64,000 nucleotides of DNA from JAOABV01 sp039801465 (GTDB lineage Bacteria > Hydrothermota > Tepidihabitantia > Tepidihabitantales > CAIPLT01), in assembly GCA_039801465.1 (NCBI GenBank), contig JBDRUT010000011.1:1-64000 (forward strand), written 5' to 3'. The notes beneath the pieces were generated by a model. The model did not search any database, was not told the DNA's origin, and saw nothing but the letters and a program-made list of their open reading frames with translations. Numbering within the stretch: the stretch's first letter is position 1; each line of letters opens with the position of its first letter. Positions 8,760-17,459 of this stretch are shown here, in pieces. The position numbers and the translations under genes are program-made.

Positions 8760-11522
8760 ATGAAATGGTTAGTTTATCTCATAATTGCGCTCTCAGTTTT
8801 ATGTTTTAGCGCTGAAGCGATAAGTAGTGCGATAAATAAAAGTTCGCAAAGAATAGTCCACAAATCAAGAGCGCGAACAAACGAAAAGATAACCCGCACA
8901 CAAACCCGAAAAGATAAATTCCGTTCTCCTTTATCGCTTTTCAAAAATTTGAGAAGACAAAAACACATACCCCATAGAAATTACTCAAAATTTACTCTGC
9001 CGGAGTTTTTACTTGATACAACATTAAGTTTTGGACCAGCACCTGATGACCAAGATTTCCCTGATGTTGCATTTGATGGTACAAATTATTTTGTCGTATG
9101 GTGGGATGAGCGTAATGTGGATATTTATGGTGCTCGGGTTACAAGAAATGGAGTGTTACTGGATACAATGGGTATTCCAATATGCACTGATGCTAATTGG
9201 CAAGGATATCCTTCTGTAGCATTTGATGGCACAAATTATTTTGTCGTTTGGGCTGATGCTCGTAATTGGGATGAAGATATTTATGGTGCCAGAGTTTCTA
9301 CTGCAGGTGTTGTTTTAGACCCACAAGGCATTCCGATTTGCACTGCTTATGATTATCAAGATGTGCCAGCGATTATATTTGATGGAATAAACTATTTAGT
9401 TGTATGGAACGATTATCGTAATGATTGGGATGGAGATATTTATGCAGCGCGAGTAACACCATCTGGTGTCGTGCTTGACCCACAAGGCATTCCAGTTTGT
9501 ACTGCTTCTTATGAGCAGTTTATCTTTCGGGGAATAGGTTTTGATGGAACTAACTATCTGATAACCTGGCTTGATGACCGAGATGGTGATGAATATTATG
9601 ATATTTATGGTGCAAGAATGAGTCGGTCTGGTGTCGTGCTTGACCCACAAAGTATTCCAATTTCAGTCGCGCCAAATAGCCAAGTTTTGCCCCGGGTTGC
9701 TTTTGACGGTATAAACTATTTTGTTGTTTGGTGCGATGACCGATTATCTTATGAAGATTATCGCATCTTTGGTGCCAGAGTATCATCTGCTGGTATTGTT
9801 TTAGACCCACAAGGAATTCAGATTACTCAAAATTTCGGTATTTATCCTGCAATTGTTTATAACGGCACAAACTATTTTGTGGGCTGGACCGAAATGAATT
9901 ATTGGTGGGAGGGAGACATTTATGGTGCCCGAGTTTCTACATCAGGAGTTGTCTTAGACCCGCAAGGATTACCAATCTCAACTGCTCAAAGTGACCAATT
10001 CTTACCAGCAATTATTTTTGATGGCATCCGATATTTTGTAACTTGGACTGACTATCGGTCTTGGAATGATTATGATATTTATGGTAGTCGGGTTACATTA
10101 CAAGGACAAGTTTTAGACCCAGATGGAATCCTTTTAACTTATGGATATTCTAGTCCAGAGCAATACGACCCAGCTTGTGCTTTTGATGGCACAAACTATT
10201 TTGTCGTTTGGTCTGACTTACGAAATGGTTATTCAATCTATGGAACTCGTGTTACGCCTACAGGCATAGTCCTTGACCCACAAGGTATATTAATATCATC
10301 TGCTGATGCCAGTGCATATAGACCTGCAATCGCTTTTGATGGCACAAACTATCTTGTAGTGTGGGAAGATTTTCGAAACTGGGAACAAAATATCTATGGT
10401 GCCCGAGTTTCTACATCAGGTATGGTCTTAGACCCACAAGGCATACCAATCTCAACTGCAGATTATGACCAGTGGAGTCCAGCAGTAGTATTTGATGGCA
10501 CAAATTATTTTGTCGTATGGGCAGATAATCGCGATGGCGATTGGTATCCAGATATTTATGGTGCTCGAGTTTCAACATCAGGTGTTGTACTTGACCCAAA
10601 TGGTATTCAAATATCAGCCGAAATGTACGATTTTTATGAACAATATAACCCTTCAGTTGCTTTTGACGGCACAAACTATTTGGTAGTATGGGAGATTAAT
10701 CGCGAAGGAGGTTATATGACTGATATATTTGGTGCTCGCGTTGGCAAAGACGGCAATGTGCTTGACCCATATAGTATTCCGATTGTATTTGCACAAGAAG
10801 ACCAATATAACCCTTCAGTCAGTTTTGATGGCACTAATTATTTAGTTGTGTGGGAAGACTGGCGGAATTGGAATTCTGACATTTACGGAGCACAGGTCAC
10901 AAGAACAGGAACCGTGATTAATACTAATGGCTTTATTATTTCCAATGCGGATGATGACCAATATGAGCCAGCAATTGCCTTTGATGGAACTAATTATCTT
11001 GTGGTTTGGGCAGATTATCGAAATTGGGATAATTCTGATATCTGCGGGTCAAGAGTTAATCCCAATGGTGTTGTGCTTGACCCACAAGGCGTTGAACTAG
11101 TCAATCAACCATCTGGACGGTCGCAACCAGAATTAACAAAGGGTCCAGGTAATCAATTATTACTTGCTTTTCATGGATATATTCCACAATACGGAGTAAC
11201 AAAGATACTTTGTGCGCTTTATCCAAGTACAGGCATTTCTGAAAACAATCTGACTGAGACCTTTTCTTCTCAAATCAGAGTCTTTCCTAATCCTTGTTAT
11301 AAGAATGGCTATGTTGAACTATTACTTACAAAACCAACTAATATAAATATTGACCTGCTAGATGTTTCAGGAAGATGTCTTAAGAATCTTGTGTCTGGCC
11401 AATACTCAATCGGCACTCATAAAATTAGATTTAATCTGGATGAGTTATCCGCAGGTGTCTATTTCTTAAAAGTTAAAACCGATGAAAAAATCATAACTGA
11501 GCGAATCTTAAAGATAAAGTGA
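8760..11522 (+). CDS. Secreted 13-repeat protein with type IX-type C-terminal domain
   Basis: The start is the ATG at 8760, 4 bases after GGAGG (8751-8755), rather than an upstream GTG; this gives 920 residues and a clean signal peptide (MKWLVYLIIALSVLCFSAEA). A strongly basic linker of about 55 residues follows. Then come 13 tandem repeats of 55-65 residues with consensus FDGTNYFVVWxDxRN, DIYGARVSTSGVVLDPQGIPIS, probably a beta-propeller-like or solenoid fold. The last 80 residues (IRVFPNPCYKNG, LLDVSGRCLKNL, AGVYFLKVKTDEK) match type A sorting domains of type IX secretion cargo. Repeats are similar at DNA level, so the copy number may vary by recombination. Surface role unknown. A 120-bp tandem duplication covers the 3' end. 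Confidence 0.9.
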   Translation: MKWLVYLIIALSVLCFSAEAISSAINKSSQRIVHKSRARTNEKITRTQTRKDKFRSPLSLFKNLRRQKHIPHRNYSKFTLPEFLLDTTLSFGPAPDDQDFPDVAFDGTNYFVVWWDERNVDIYGARVTRNGVLLDTMGIPICTDANWQGYPSVAFDGTNYFVVWADARNWDEDIYGARVSTAGVVLDPQGIPICTAYDYQDVPAIIFDGINYLVVWNDYRNDWDGDIYAARVTPSGVVLDPQGIPVCTASYEQFIFRGIGFDGTNYLITWLDDRDGDEYYDIYGARMSRSGVVLDPQSIPISVAPNSQVLPRVAFDGINYFVVWCDDRLSYEDYRIFGARVSSAGIVLDPQGIQITQNFGIYPAIVYNGTNYFVGWTEMNYWWEGDIYGARVSTSGVVLDPQGLPISTAQSDQFLPAIIFDGIRYFVTWTDYRSWNDYDIYGSRVTLQGQVLDPDGILLTYGYSSPEQYDPACAFDGTNYFVVWSDLRNGYSIYGTRVTPTGIVLDPQGILISSADASAYRPAIAFDGTNYLVVWEDFRNWEQNIYGARVSTSGMVLDPQGIPISTADYDQWSPAVVFDGTNYFVVWADNRDGDWYPDIYGARVSTSGVVLDPNGIQISAEMYDFYEQYNPSVAFDGTNYLVVWEINREGGYMTDIFGARVGKDGNVLDPYSIPIVFAQEDQYNPSVSFDGTNYLVVWEDWRNWNSDIYGAQVTRTGTVINTNGFIISNADDDQYEPAIAFDGTNYLVVWADYRNWDNSDICGSRVNPNGVVLDPQGVELVNQPSGRSQPELTKGPGNQLLLAFHGYIPQYGVTKILCALYPSTGISENNLTETFSSQIRVFPNPCYKNGYVELLLTKPTNINIDLLDVSGRCLKNLVSGQYSIGTHKIRFNLDELSAGVYFLKVKTDEKIITERILKIK

Positions 11523-11669
11523 CCGACAATAATCTAATTAATAATTGAATTTGCTCTGGATGATATGTCAACAGTTGACTATTATTCGCTAAAAGTTAAA
11601 ACCGATAAGAAAACTATAACTGAGCGAATCTTAAAGATAAAGTGACAGACAATAATCTAATTAATAATC
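11424..11669 (+). repeat. 120-bp tandem duplication across a gene 3' end
   Basis: Copy 1 (about 11424-11543) encodes the last 33 residues and stop of the 13-repeat protein plus about 20 bases. Copy 2 (about 11544-11669) repeats it at a period of 120 bases: KVKTDKKTITERILKIK-stop is still readable, then AATAATCTAATTAATAAT again. Copy 2 differs most in its first third. The convergent gene at 11657 ends inside copy 2 and takes its stop codon from it. Confidence 0.9.
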
Positions 11670-12700
11670 ATAAATTTTCCGCGATAGGTTTCTTTATCTA
11701 CCTTTAAGTTATAAAAGTAGATTCCTTTGCTTACTGGTTTGCCGTTAGTGTCTTTATTATCCCAGTAAATTGTGCCGTTAGATTTGGGTGGTTCACTAAT
11801 CTCTCGGATTTTGTTGCCTTTGACATCATAGAGTGTTAATTGAATTGGTAGCGGTTCTGCAAAGTTATAAGTAATATAACTTTTGCCTAAAGGCGCAATC
11901 AACCTAACATTCTGTTTATGATTAATATTTTCTGTTATTGCCTGTGCATTTTGTAATTCTAAAAGCATTTGGTGTATTAGAGCGGTTATTGCGTAAACAG
12001 GAAAGCCTGGATTAAATTCGATCTTAAAACTCATTCTGCCAATTACAAAGACAATCGGACCGCTTGTTAAAGAATCAATATCAGTCGACGGAATTGTAAA
12101 ACTTCCGATATCTAAAACTGGATAATAAAAGAGTATATTATTACTAAAGTCAACCAGTTCAATCAGAATATTATGTTCATTATACGGAGTCCATTGGACA
12201 ATTAAATCTTTGCCGCGATAAATTGTATCATTAACTTGGGGAAAGATAATTGGCAAATTGTTTTGGACTGAACGCATCGTATCAGTAAAAGTTGGAATAC
12301 TCGCTTTACCCTTGACACGAAAAGTATATCTTTGGTTTAAATTATAATGGAACCCATCATCCTCATAAATAATATAATAAAAGCCTGAAAGCGAATCGCC
12401 TTCTTTATTCATTACCAGACTATCAATCCAACAAGTATCTGCGTCCATACCATAATCAAGACTATCAAACTCAGCTTGCGCAACATCTATCGTATCAATT
12501 AATCCTGGAGATAAGTGTAAGAAAAATCTTTCAGTTAGCCATACGCACGCATCAGGCGAAAGTAAATTTTTATAGTGACGGTATTTGATATTAGCAAATT
12601 GGGGATTAGATAAAAACAATGGATTAATATTAGCATCACTGAGACTAACTGCGCAAAATAGAGTCAACACTAATGATATAAGTATAATTATTTTTGACAT
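11657..12700 (-). CDS. Secreted protein with C-terminal FlgD-like sorting domain
   Basis: The start is the ATG at 12700, directly after AGGAGGT; a start 15 bases upstream would put that RBS inside the gene. The 347-residue product has a signal peptide (MSKIIILISLVLTLFCAVSLS), about 240 residues with no recognised fold (DTCWIDSLVMNKEGD and an Ig-like DTIYRGKDLIVQW segment), and a C-terminal module (LTLYDVKGNKIREI, IYWDNKDTNGKPVSKGIYFYNLKV, GKFMIIN) of the FlgD/type IX kind. Function is unknown; it is probably exported. The stop lies within the duplicated 3' end of the convergent neighbour. A strong promoter with an internal palindrome lies 80 bases upstream. Confidence 0.85.
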   Translation of the reverse strand: MSKIIILISLVLTLFCAVSLSDANINPLFLSNPQFANIKYRHYKNLLSPDACVWLTERFFLHLSPGLIDTIDVAQAEFDSLDYGMDADTCWIDSLVMNKEGDSLSGFYYIIYEDDGFHYNLNQRYTFRVKGKASIPTFTDTMRSVQNNLPIIFPQVNDTIYRGKDLIVQWTPYNEHNILIELVDFSNNILFYYPVLDIGSFTIPSTDIDSLTSGPIVFVIGRMSFKIEFNPGFPVYAITALIHQMLLELQNAQAITENINHKQNVRLIAPLGKSYITYNFAEPLPIQLTLYDVKGNKIREISEPPKSNGTIYWDNKDTNGKPVSKGIYFYNLKVDKETYRGKFMIIN

Positions 12701-12781
12701 AATACCTCCTAACATTTAAAATGTGAAAATAAATTTCTGTTATAATTTTTAATTATTATGTGATCCATTTCTTGTTATTAA

Positions 12782-12810
12782 AACATACCCTGCAAGGTAT
12801 GCTTTGTCAA
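12782..12810 (-). promoter_or_regulatory. Promoter with palindromic operator in the spacer
   Basis: On the minus strand, TTGACA (12805-12810) and TATGTT (12782-12787) are 17 bases apart, directed at the secreted-protein gene starting at 12700. The spacer holds an inverted repeat CATACC-CTGCAA-GGTATG (12784-12801) that overlaps the -10 box. Such placement is typical of a repressor site; no candidate regulator is adjacent. Confidence 0.5.
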
Positions 12811-12961
12811 GTCGATTAAAAGGAGAACTCTACAAAAGTCAAAATGATAAACCAAAATTCAAAGAGAATAATACATTTTGCTTTTGAACCTTTGAACTTT
12901 GTTACTTTTACATCTTATTTATGTTTTCAGTAGCAATTTTTCAGAACCCTTGAAAATCTCC

Positions 12962-12990
12962 TTGACAAAATGCCTAAAATATGTTAAACT
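12962..12990 (+). promoter_or_regulatory. Promoter of the 123-residue unknown gene
   Basis: A perfect -35 TTGACA (12962-12967) and TAAACT (12985-12990) are 17 bases apart. The predicted start is near 12997, leaving a leader of about 36 bases that contains the near-ideal Shine-Dalgarno AAAGGCGGTGAT before ATG 13033. Confidence 0.7.
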
Positions 12991-13032
12991 ATAACATATG
13001 TTAGTATTTTAAGAAGAAAGGCGGTGATATCA

Positions 13033-13404
13033 ATGCCAGTCAGAACTTCTTTTAGAAGAATACAGAAGTTTAGGGCAAAGTATGACCCAGAAACGATACG
13101 TAATGCGATCGAAAAGCAACTGGATGCGATTATTGAGCAACAGGCTAATACTCAAACTCAATTGGAGAAAGTGGAGAATTTGACTAAGGTGATTCTTGGC
13201 GAAGAAGGTGTGCCATCTCCTTTAATTCCTGCGTATTTAAATTTTGCTCGACAAGTGTGGCGGATTCGTAACAAGTTCTCTGCTGAGACTCTAAAGATTG
13301 AGACTGATATTGCATTATATAAGTGGGTTAGACGTTCATTACAAGAATCGGTTTTGATTCGGATTCGTGACCAAATCTTTACCCTGGAACCACCTAAACC
13401 ATAA
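13033..13404 (+). CDS. Small helical protein of unknown function
   Basis: A 123-residue cytosolic protein with no signal peptide or membrane segment. The start ATG follows AAAGGCGGTGAT, almost a full complement of the 16S tail, and a consensus promoter lies upstream, so it is a genuine and probably well-expressed monocistronic gene. The sequence looks largely alpha-helical: an N-terminal basic patch (RTSFRRIQKFRAKYD), a probable coiled coil (IEKQLDAIIEQQANTQTQLEKVENL), then VPSPLIPAYLNFARQVWRIR. It resembles no family I recognise. The terminal EPPKP tail is short and polar. Function cannot be assigned. Confidence 0.75.
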   Translation: MPVRTSFRRIQKFRAKYDPETIRNAIEKQLDAIIEQQANTQTQLEKVENLTKVILGEEGVPSPLIPAYLNFARQVWRIRNKFSAETLKIETDIALYKWVRRSLQESVLIRIRDQIFTLEPPKP

Positions 13405-14006
13405 ATCAAATAAAAACAGGGGCATAGTGGCAATTAATTTCTATAAATTCTATCTGTTTTTTACTCGTCTCAGTAGAAATTCAATGTAATTTATCGAAAT
13501 TTTTTGCTTCTATGCTTCTGTAGTTTCTTTTTTATTGAGACATAATCAAATTTTTAAGAAAAGTTAAACATGCTATTTTATCATATTGGAAGGTCTGAAT
13601 GATATACTCGGTTGTCTATCTGGTAAGCCGGCGGGCAAGCCAGGGGGCAAGCCGAGGGGCATACCGGTCGGCAGCCGATAGGCTTGCCCACCGGTCAGCG
13701 GAATCGACAATTTTCTCCATAGATGGCGCTATTACCTATTCATCTATCTATCGTATTATTAAGAAGATAACCGATAGGTTTACTGATCCAACTACTTACT
13801 ATACCAAGAGCCTCTCTTAGTTGAACAATTTTTGCTATTGAAAGCCTAATCGAAAAGCGATTATTATATTAATTTTGAATTGTTTGATTAAATATCAGTA
13901 GTTAAGAACTGAAAGTTGAGAGAATTGAAGGCAGATTATTGTTCAGCGTAATATTTGATAATATTAATAGATATATTTCTATGTTTTATTATCGGTCTTT
14001 TGTAAG
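13405..14006. other. 602-bp gene-poor region with GC-rich repeat
   Basis: No convincing gene. The only frame of note (13599-13820) translates low-complexity SRRASQGASRG that reflects the repeated GC-rich DNA at 13611-13690. The remainder is AT-rich with no clear promoter or terminator. The 3' end of the convergent YfhO-like gene lies at its right edge. Confidence 0.6.
13611..13690 (+). repeat. Dispersed GC-rich element, copy 2, with internal repeats
   Basis: The nonamer GGGCAAGCC occurs at 13633-13641 and 13645-13653, a variant GGGGCATACC follows, and the reverse complement GGCTTGCCC is at 13681-13689, so a 9-bp stem with a 27-base loop can form. The left 60 bases align with 2021-2081. A CCGATAGG box (13675-13682) recurs at 13771-13778. 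The segment is strikingly GC-rich for this genome. Confidence 0.55.
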
Positions 14007-16439
14007 TTATTTCTCAGAACCAAGTTTATCAGAAACCGGCTTTTTGCGCTTAGATGTGATAATTAATGCGATGAGAGAGAATAGAAGTGTAATTAGAGTC
14101 ATCACTTGGCCTCGTTTATAGAGTTTTGAGTAATAATAGAATTCTATTTGATGATTACCGGGTTCTAAATAGATTGCTCTTAAAGTGTGATATGCTCGGT
14201 AAACTTTGCTCGGTTTACCGTCAACTTTACAATGCCAGTCTGGATGATAATTTTCACTAAAAACCAAAAAACCCGGATTATCTAATTCGGCTTGTAAAAG
14301 TATTCGATTCGGAGTATATTTAATTATTCTCGCTGTGCCTGTTATACTATCAGATGTTGATTGAACCATTGGAAGTGATTCGGCAATTATCACATATTGT
14401 AAGGGATTAAAATTAGTATCTTTAAGCCGGTTTATTACTTGGTCTTTTTCTTTTATCACCTCATATTTTGGAACTAAAAATGCTCTGGGAAAAGCATTAT
14501 TATTTTTATAGATGACATATCTTCTGCCGGTATAAACAGGTTCGATTCCTGGCTGATTGACAAAATTACGCATCTCTGTGATTCTTGCTTGGATTTGAGC
14601 ATCAAATTGAGAAATATCTTTTGGTAGCGGAACCGAAATAATATATTTAATATTAAGCAGATTAAGAAAATTAGAATATGCCAAATTCGGAGCATTATAC
14701 ATTACAGTTCGTTCTGCACCAATAAAATCTTGATAAGTTTGTAATGGGTTAGGACAATAACCACCAGCGTTTTGAATATGATACAAGTCTAATATGCCAT
14801 CATTAGAGCGTTCATAATACAATGGATGTACCCGATAAAGAGTTGTATCGTTCTTGAGAAATTTTACAACTTCGTCTGGTGCATAATAGACATTAGGATG
14901 TTCAACCTGTTTTAAGAAAATTTTATCAATGCGCCACAAGTCAAACAAAATTAAAGGAATTATGATAATGAGACAAGTTCGGATTTTAATTTTGTGGTTG
15001 ATGAGTTGATAGACAAGAAAGAGACTTATGGCGATAAGGACTGAGGTGATTAAAACGCCTTGCCAAAAGATTGATTGATTATTGTTAAATGCCTGTAGTT
15101 TATTATTATCTTTAATACTTAAGGCAATACTCGATTTGCTGACCGCAAAAAGTAAAAGTAAGAATATAAAGATAATGATTGTAATATAGATAAACTTTTT
15201 GATTTTTTGCTTAGTGTGCCGGTCAAATAATTTTTTCTTGAGATTATGCTCAAAAAGATATTGTAATCCAATTGAACCTAAAACAATTGCGGAAAAGGCA
15301 ACTAAATAAAAGACCATTGAAGGACCACGAAAACGTTTTACTCCGGGTAAAAGATAATAAACAAGTTTGAAAAAAGGCGTGTGGCCACCAAAAGCAGTTA
15401 ATGCGCTAATAATACCAGCGATAAAAAAGAATAATACTTTTCGGTCTTTGAATTTAATGACAAGTGCAGAAATTGCTAATAGCAAGAAAATTATTCCGAA
15501 ATATTCGGTGTGGAGTTTAAAGAAATTTTCACCCCAATAGTGATCAAGAATACCGCTGAATTGGGGAACGATTAAATCAAATATTTCTTTAGGTGGTAAT
15601 GCCCAAGACGCAGCAAATTCATATCCCCGGATTTCACCGCGAGCACCAAAAGCAAGATTTGCCAAAAGTGGCATATAATACATTGCTAATGTTCCTAAAG
15701 CGATTAGCACGGTGATAATTGCATATCCAATAAGTTTTAAGGTTTTTCTAATTTTGTTCTGGTGTCTTTGCCAAATTAGTTGCACGATAAGATAAGCAAA
15801 AGCAAACCATAATCCATAATAGGTCAATTGAAAATGGGCGTGGGTCATACTAAAACCAGCCAAAACACCGGCTAAAATAAACCAGAAAAATCTATGAGTC
15901 GTAAGTGCTTTATTCCATAAGAAAAATGCTAAAGGAAAAAATGCCATTGACAGCATTCTTCCTTCATGACCAGCATAAGTTGTTGACACCAGATTGCCGA
16001 CAAACGAATAGGCAATTGCTCCAATTAATGCAGTATAATTTGAAAGGTCTAAAGATTTTAAGAATAAGAACATTCCTAAACCGGCAATAATCATTCCACA
16101 TACGAAAAGATAAGTCCAAAAGATATGAGTCGGTATTACAAGACGGATAAGAGTATATAGAGAATTATTGTCACCAAAAGAGGGTAGACCGCCGAAAATA
16201 TAACTATACCACATTGAAGCAGTTTTGTATTGTGCCAGTTGTTGAGCCGTAATAACCCGAGAAGGATAACCGCCTAAAAGCCAATCAGAACCATACATCA
16301 TTTTTGAGCCGGTAATTAATCCAGGACTGAAAATTAAAAAGTAGATTATAGGTAATAGGATTAATATTATAACTGCTAATTTGTTGGATAAGTAAAATGG
16401 TTTTTCAACTACTGATTTGACATCTTTCTCTTTTTTCAT
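14007..16439 (-). CDS. YfhO-family integral membrane protein
   Basis: An 810-residue polytopic membrane protein of the YfhO family, GT-C-like proteins that in Firmicutes support glycosylation of lipoteichoic acid and elsewhere accompany exopolysaccharide genes. Features are a first membrane segment at about residues 20-40, the family loop GSKMMYGSDWLLGGYPSR, about 12 further hydrophobic segments to residue 500, then a long soluble part ending in NYHPDWHCKVDGKPSKVYRAY, a family hallmark, and a last membrane segment (MTLITLLFSLIALIITS). The start follows the preceding glycosyltransferase stop by one base. It is the last gene of the 22-14 kb glycan operon, so a role in glycan transfer outside the membrane is likely; the donor is unknown. 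Confidence 0.85.
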   Translation of the reverse strand: MKKEKDVKSVVEKPFYLSNKLAVIILILLPIIYFLIFSPGLITGSKMMYGSDWLLGGYPSRVITAQQLAQYKTASMWYSYIFGGLPSFGDNNSLYTLIRLVIPTHIFWTYLFVCGMIIAGLGMFLFLKSLDLSNYTALIGAIAYSFVGNLVSTTYAGHEGRMLSMAFFPLAFFLWNKALTTHRFFWFILAGVLAGFSMTHAHFQLTYYGLWFAFAYLIVQLIWQRHQNKIRKTLKLIGYAIITVLIALGTLAMYYMPLLANLAFGARGEIRGYEFAASWALPPKEIFDLIVPQFSGILDHYWGENFFKLHTEYFGIIFLLLAISALVIKFKDRKVLFFFIAGIISALTAFGGHTPFFKLVYYLLPGVKRFRGPSMVFYLVAFSAIVLGSIGLQYLFEHNLKKKLFDRHTKQKIKKFIYITIIIFIFLLLLFAVSKSSIALSIKDNNKLQAFNNNQSIFWQGVLITSVLIAISLFLVYQLINHKIKIRTCLIIIIPLILFDLWRIDKIFLKQVEHPNVYYAPDEVVKFLKNDTTLYRVHPLYYERSNDGILDLYHIQNAGGYCPNPLQTYQDFIGAERTVMYNAPNLAYSNFLNLLNIKYIISVPLPKDISQFDAQIQARITEMRNFVNQPGIEPVYTGRRYVIYKNNNAFPRAFLVPKYEVIKEKDQVINRLKDTNFNPLQYVIIAESLPMVQSTSDSITGTARIIKYTPNRILLQAELDNPGFLVFSENYHPDWHCKVDGKPSKVYRAYHTLRAIYLEPGNHQIEFYYYSKLYKRGQVMTLITLLFSLIALIITSKRKKPVSDKLGSEK

Positions 16440-16440
16440 A

Positions 16441-17454
16441 TTAGCCTAACTCCTTTATAATATTAGAATATAAATCATAATATGATTTGCCCATTATTTC
16501 TAAATTGAATTTATCAATAATTTTTTTCCGATTCCTAATACCAATTTCTTCGCGCATCGGTTTATTATCAGCTAATAAATTTATTTTGTCAACAAAATCT
16601 CCAACATCGTCCATTTTACATAAAAAGCCATTTTCGCCATTAGTTACTATTTCCGGAAGCGAAGAACAATTAGTGGTAACAACTGGTTTGGCACAAGCCA
16701 TTGCTTCAGCAATCGCATAACCAAATCCTTCAAGTCGGGTCGGCAACAAACAAATGTCGCATAAGTTATACCAATAGACTAAATCGGTCTGTGACAATCG
16801 TCCCAACGGAATCATTCTATCATCGGAAAAAACTTTTTTAGGACTGCGCAGGCCCGTAGTATAGAATAAGAGAAATCGGTTGTCGAGTTTCGCCATTATT
16901 TGTGGTAATAAGTCCACTCCTTTTCTTTTAGTTAAATTGCCAACAAAGAGTAATTTTATCTTATTGGGATAAGGGTCATTAATGATATTAATTGGTTTAA
17001 AAAGTTCGGTATCAATTCCGCAATAAATGGTTTGAACATTGTTCATCTTAAATAAATTTCGAACTGACTGTTCAGTTGATTTGCTGATAGCAATAATCTG
17101 GTTAGATTTTGATAAAGTCTTTTCAATATAGTCAAGTATTCTTTGATAATAAATCTTCTGTGGTTTAGTCAAATATTCAGTTTGTTTAGGATTGGCGATG
17201 ATATGTAATACTGAAACAATTAGCGGTTTATTTCGGTTATAAAAGACAAACCCGTATTCAGCATTAGAATGGATTATGTCGTAACCCGGAGTTATTTTTA
17301 TGAAAGGTTTTAGTAAATGTGGATTAATTGACCAATAACGATGATAAGATAAAAATTCTATTTCCGCATTAAATTTAATCTGACTTTTGGCTAAAAGTTC
17401 AAAATAAATGTCATTTCCCGATTTACCGGATAAGAGTCCGTAGATTATTCTCAT
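16441..17454 (-). CDS. Glycosyltransferase family 4
   Basis: A 337-residue GT-B glycosyltransferase that would move a sugar from a nucleotide donor to a lipid-linked or glycan acceptor on the cytosolic face. The N-terminal domain is short. The C-terminal donor domain has the expected LLFVGNLTKRKGVDLLPQI strand and the EGFGYAIAEAMACAKPVV motif carrying the family 4 E-x7-E, then NGENGFLC. The N-terminal segment HSNAEYGFVFYNRNKP resembles the acceptor domain. It sits between the flippase-like gene (5 bases before) and the YfhO gene (1 base after) in one operon. Sugar specificity cannot be read from sequence. Confidence 0.88.
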   Translation of the reverse strand: MRIIYGLLSGKSGNDIYFELLAKSQIKFNAEIEFLSYHRYWSINPHLLKPFIKITPGYDIIHSNAEYGFVFYNRNKPLIVSVLHIIANPKQTEYLTKPQKIYYQRILDYIEKTLSKSNQIIAISKSTEQSVRNLFKMNNVQTIYCGIDTELFKPINIINDPYPNKIKLLFVGNLTKRKGVDLLPQIMAKLDNRFLLFYTTGLRSPKKVFSDDRMIPLGRLSQTDLVYWYNLCDICLLPTRLEGFGYAIAEAMACAKPVVTTNCSSLPEIVTNGENGFLCKMDDVGDFVDKINLLADNKPMREEIGIRNRKKIIDKFNLEIMGKSYYDLYSNIIKELG

Positions 17455-17459
17455 TATAA

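Larger units (their letters stand above)
12701..13032. other. 332-bp divergent intergenic region
   Basis: Between the start codons of the 347-residue secreted protein (minus) and the small helical protein (plus). It contains the minus-strand promoter with its palindrome (12782-12810) and the plus-strand promoter (12962-12990). Nothing else recognised. Confidence 0.6.

Noticed and set aside
9396..10686. Several frames on both strands within the 13-repeat gene
   Set aside because: They are shadows generated by the repeated coding sequence and lack start signals.
9031..11100. Regular DNA repeats resembling a CRISPR or satellite array
   Set aside because: The repeats are in frame and encode a consistent protein motif; there are no uniform direct repeats with unique spacers.
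13599..13820. 73-codon plus-strand frame with SRRASQGASRGAYRSAADR
   Set aside because: The translation mirrors tandem GC-rich DNA repeats, there is no convincing ribosome-binding site, and composition is unlike real genes here.
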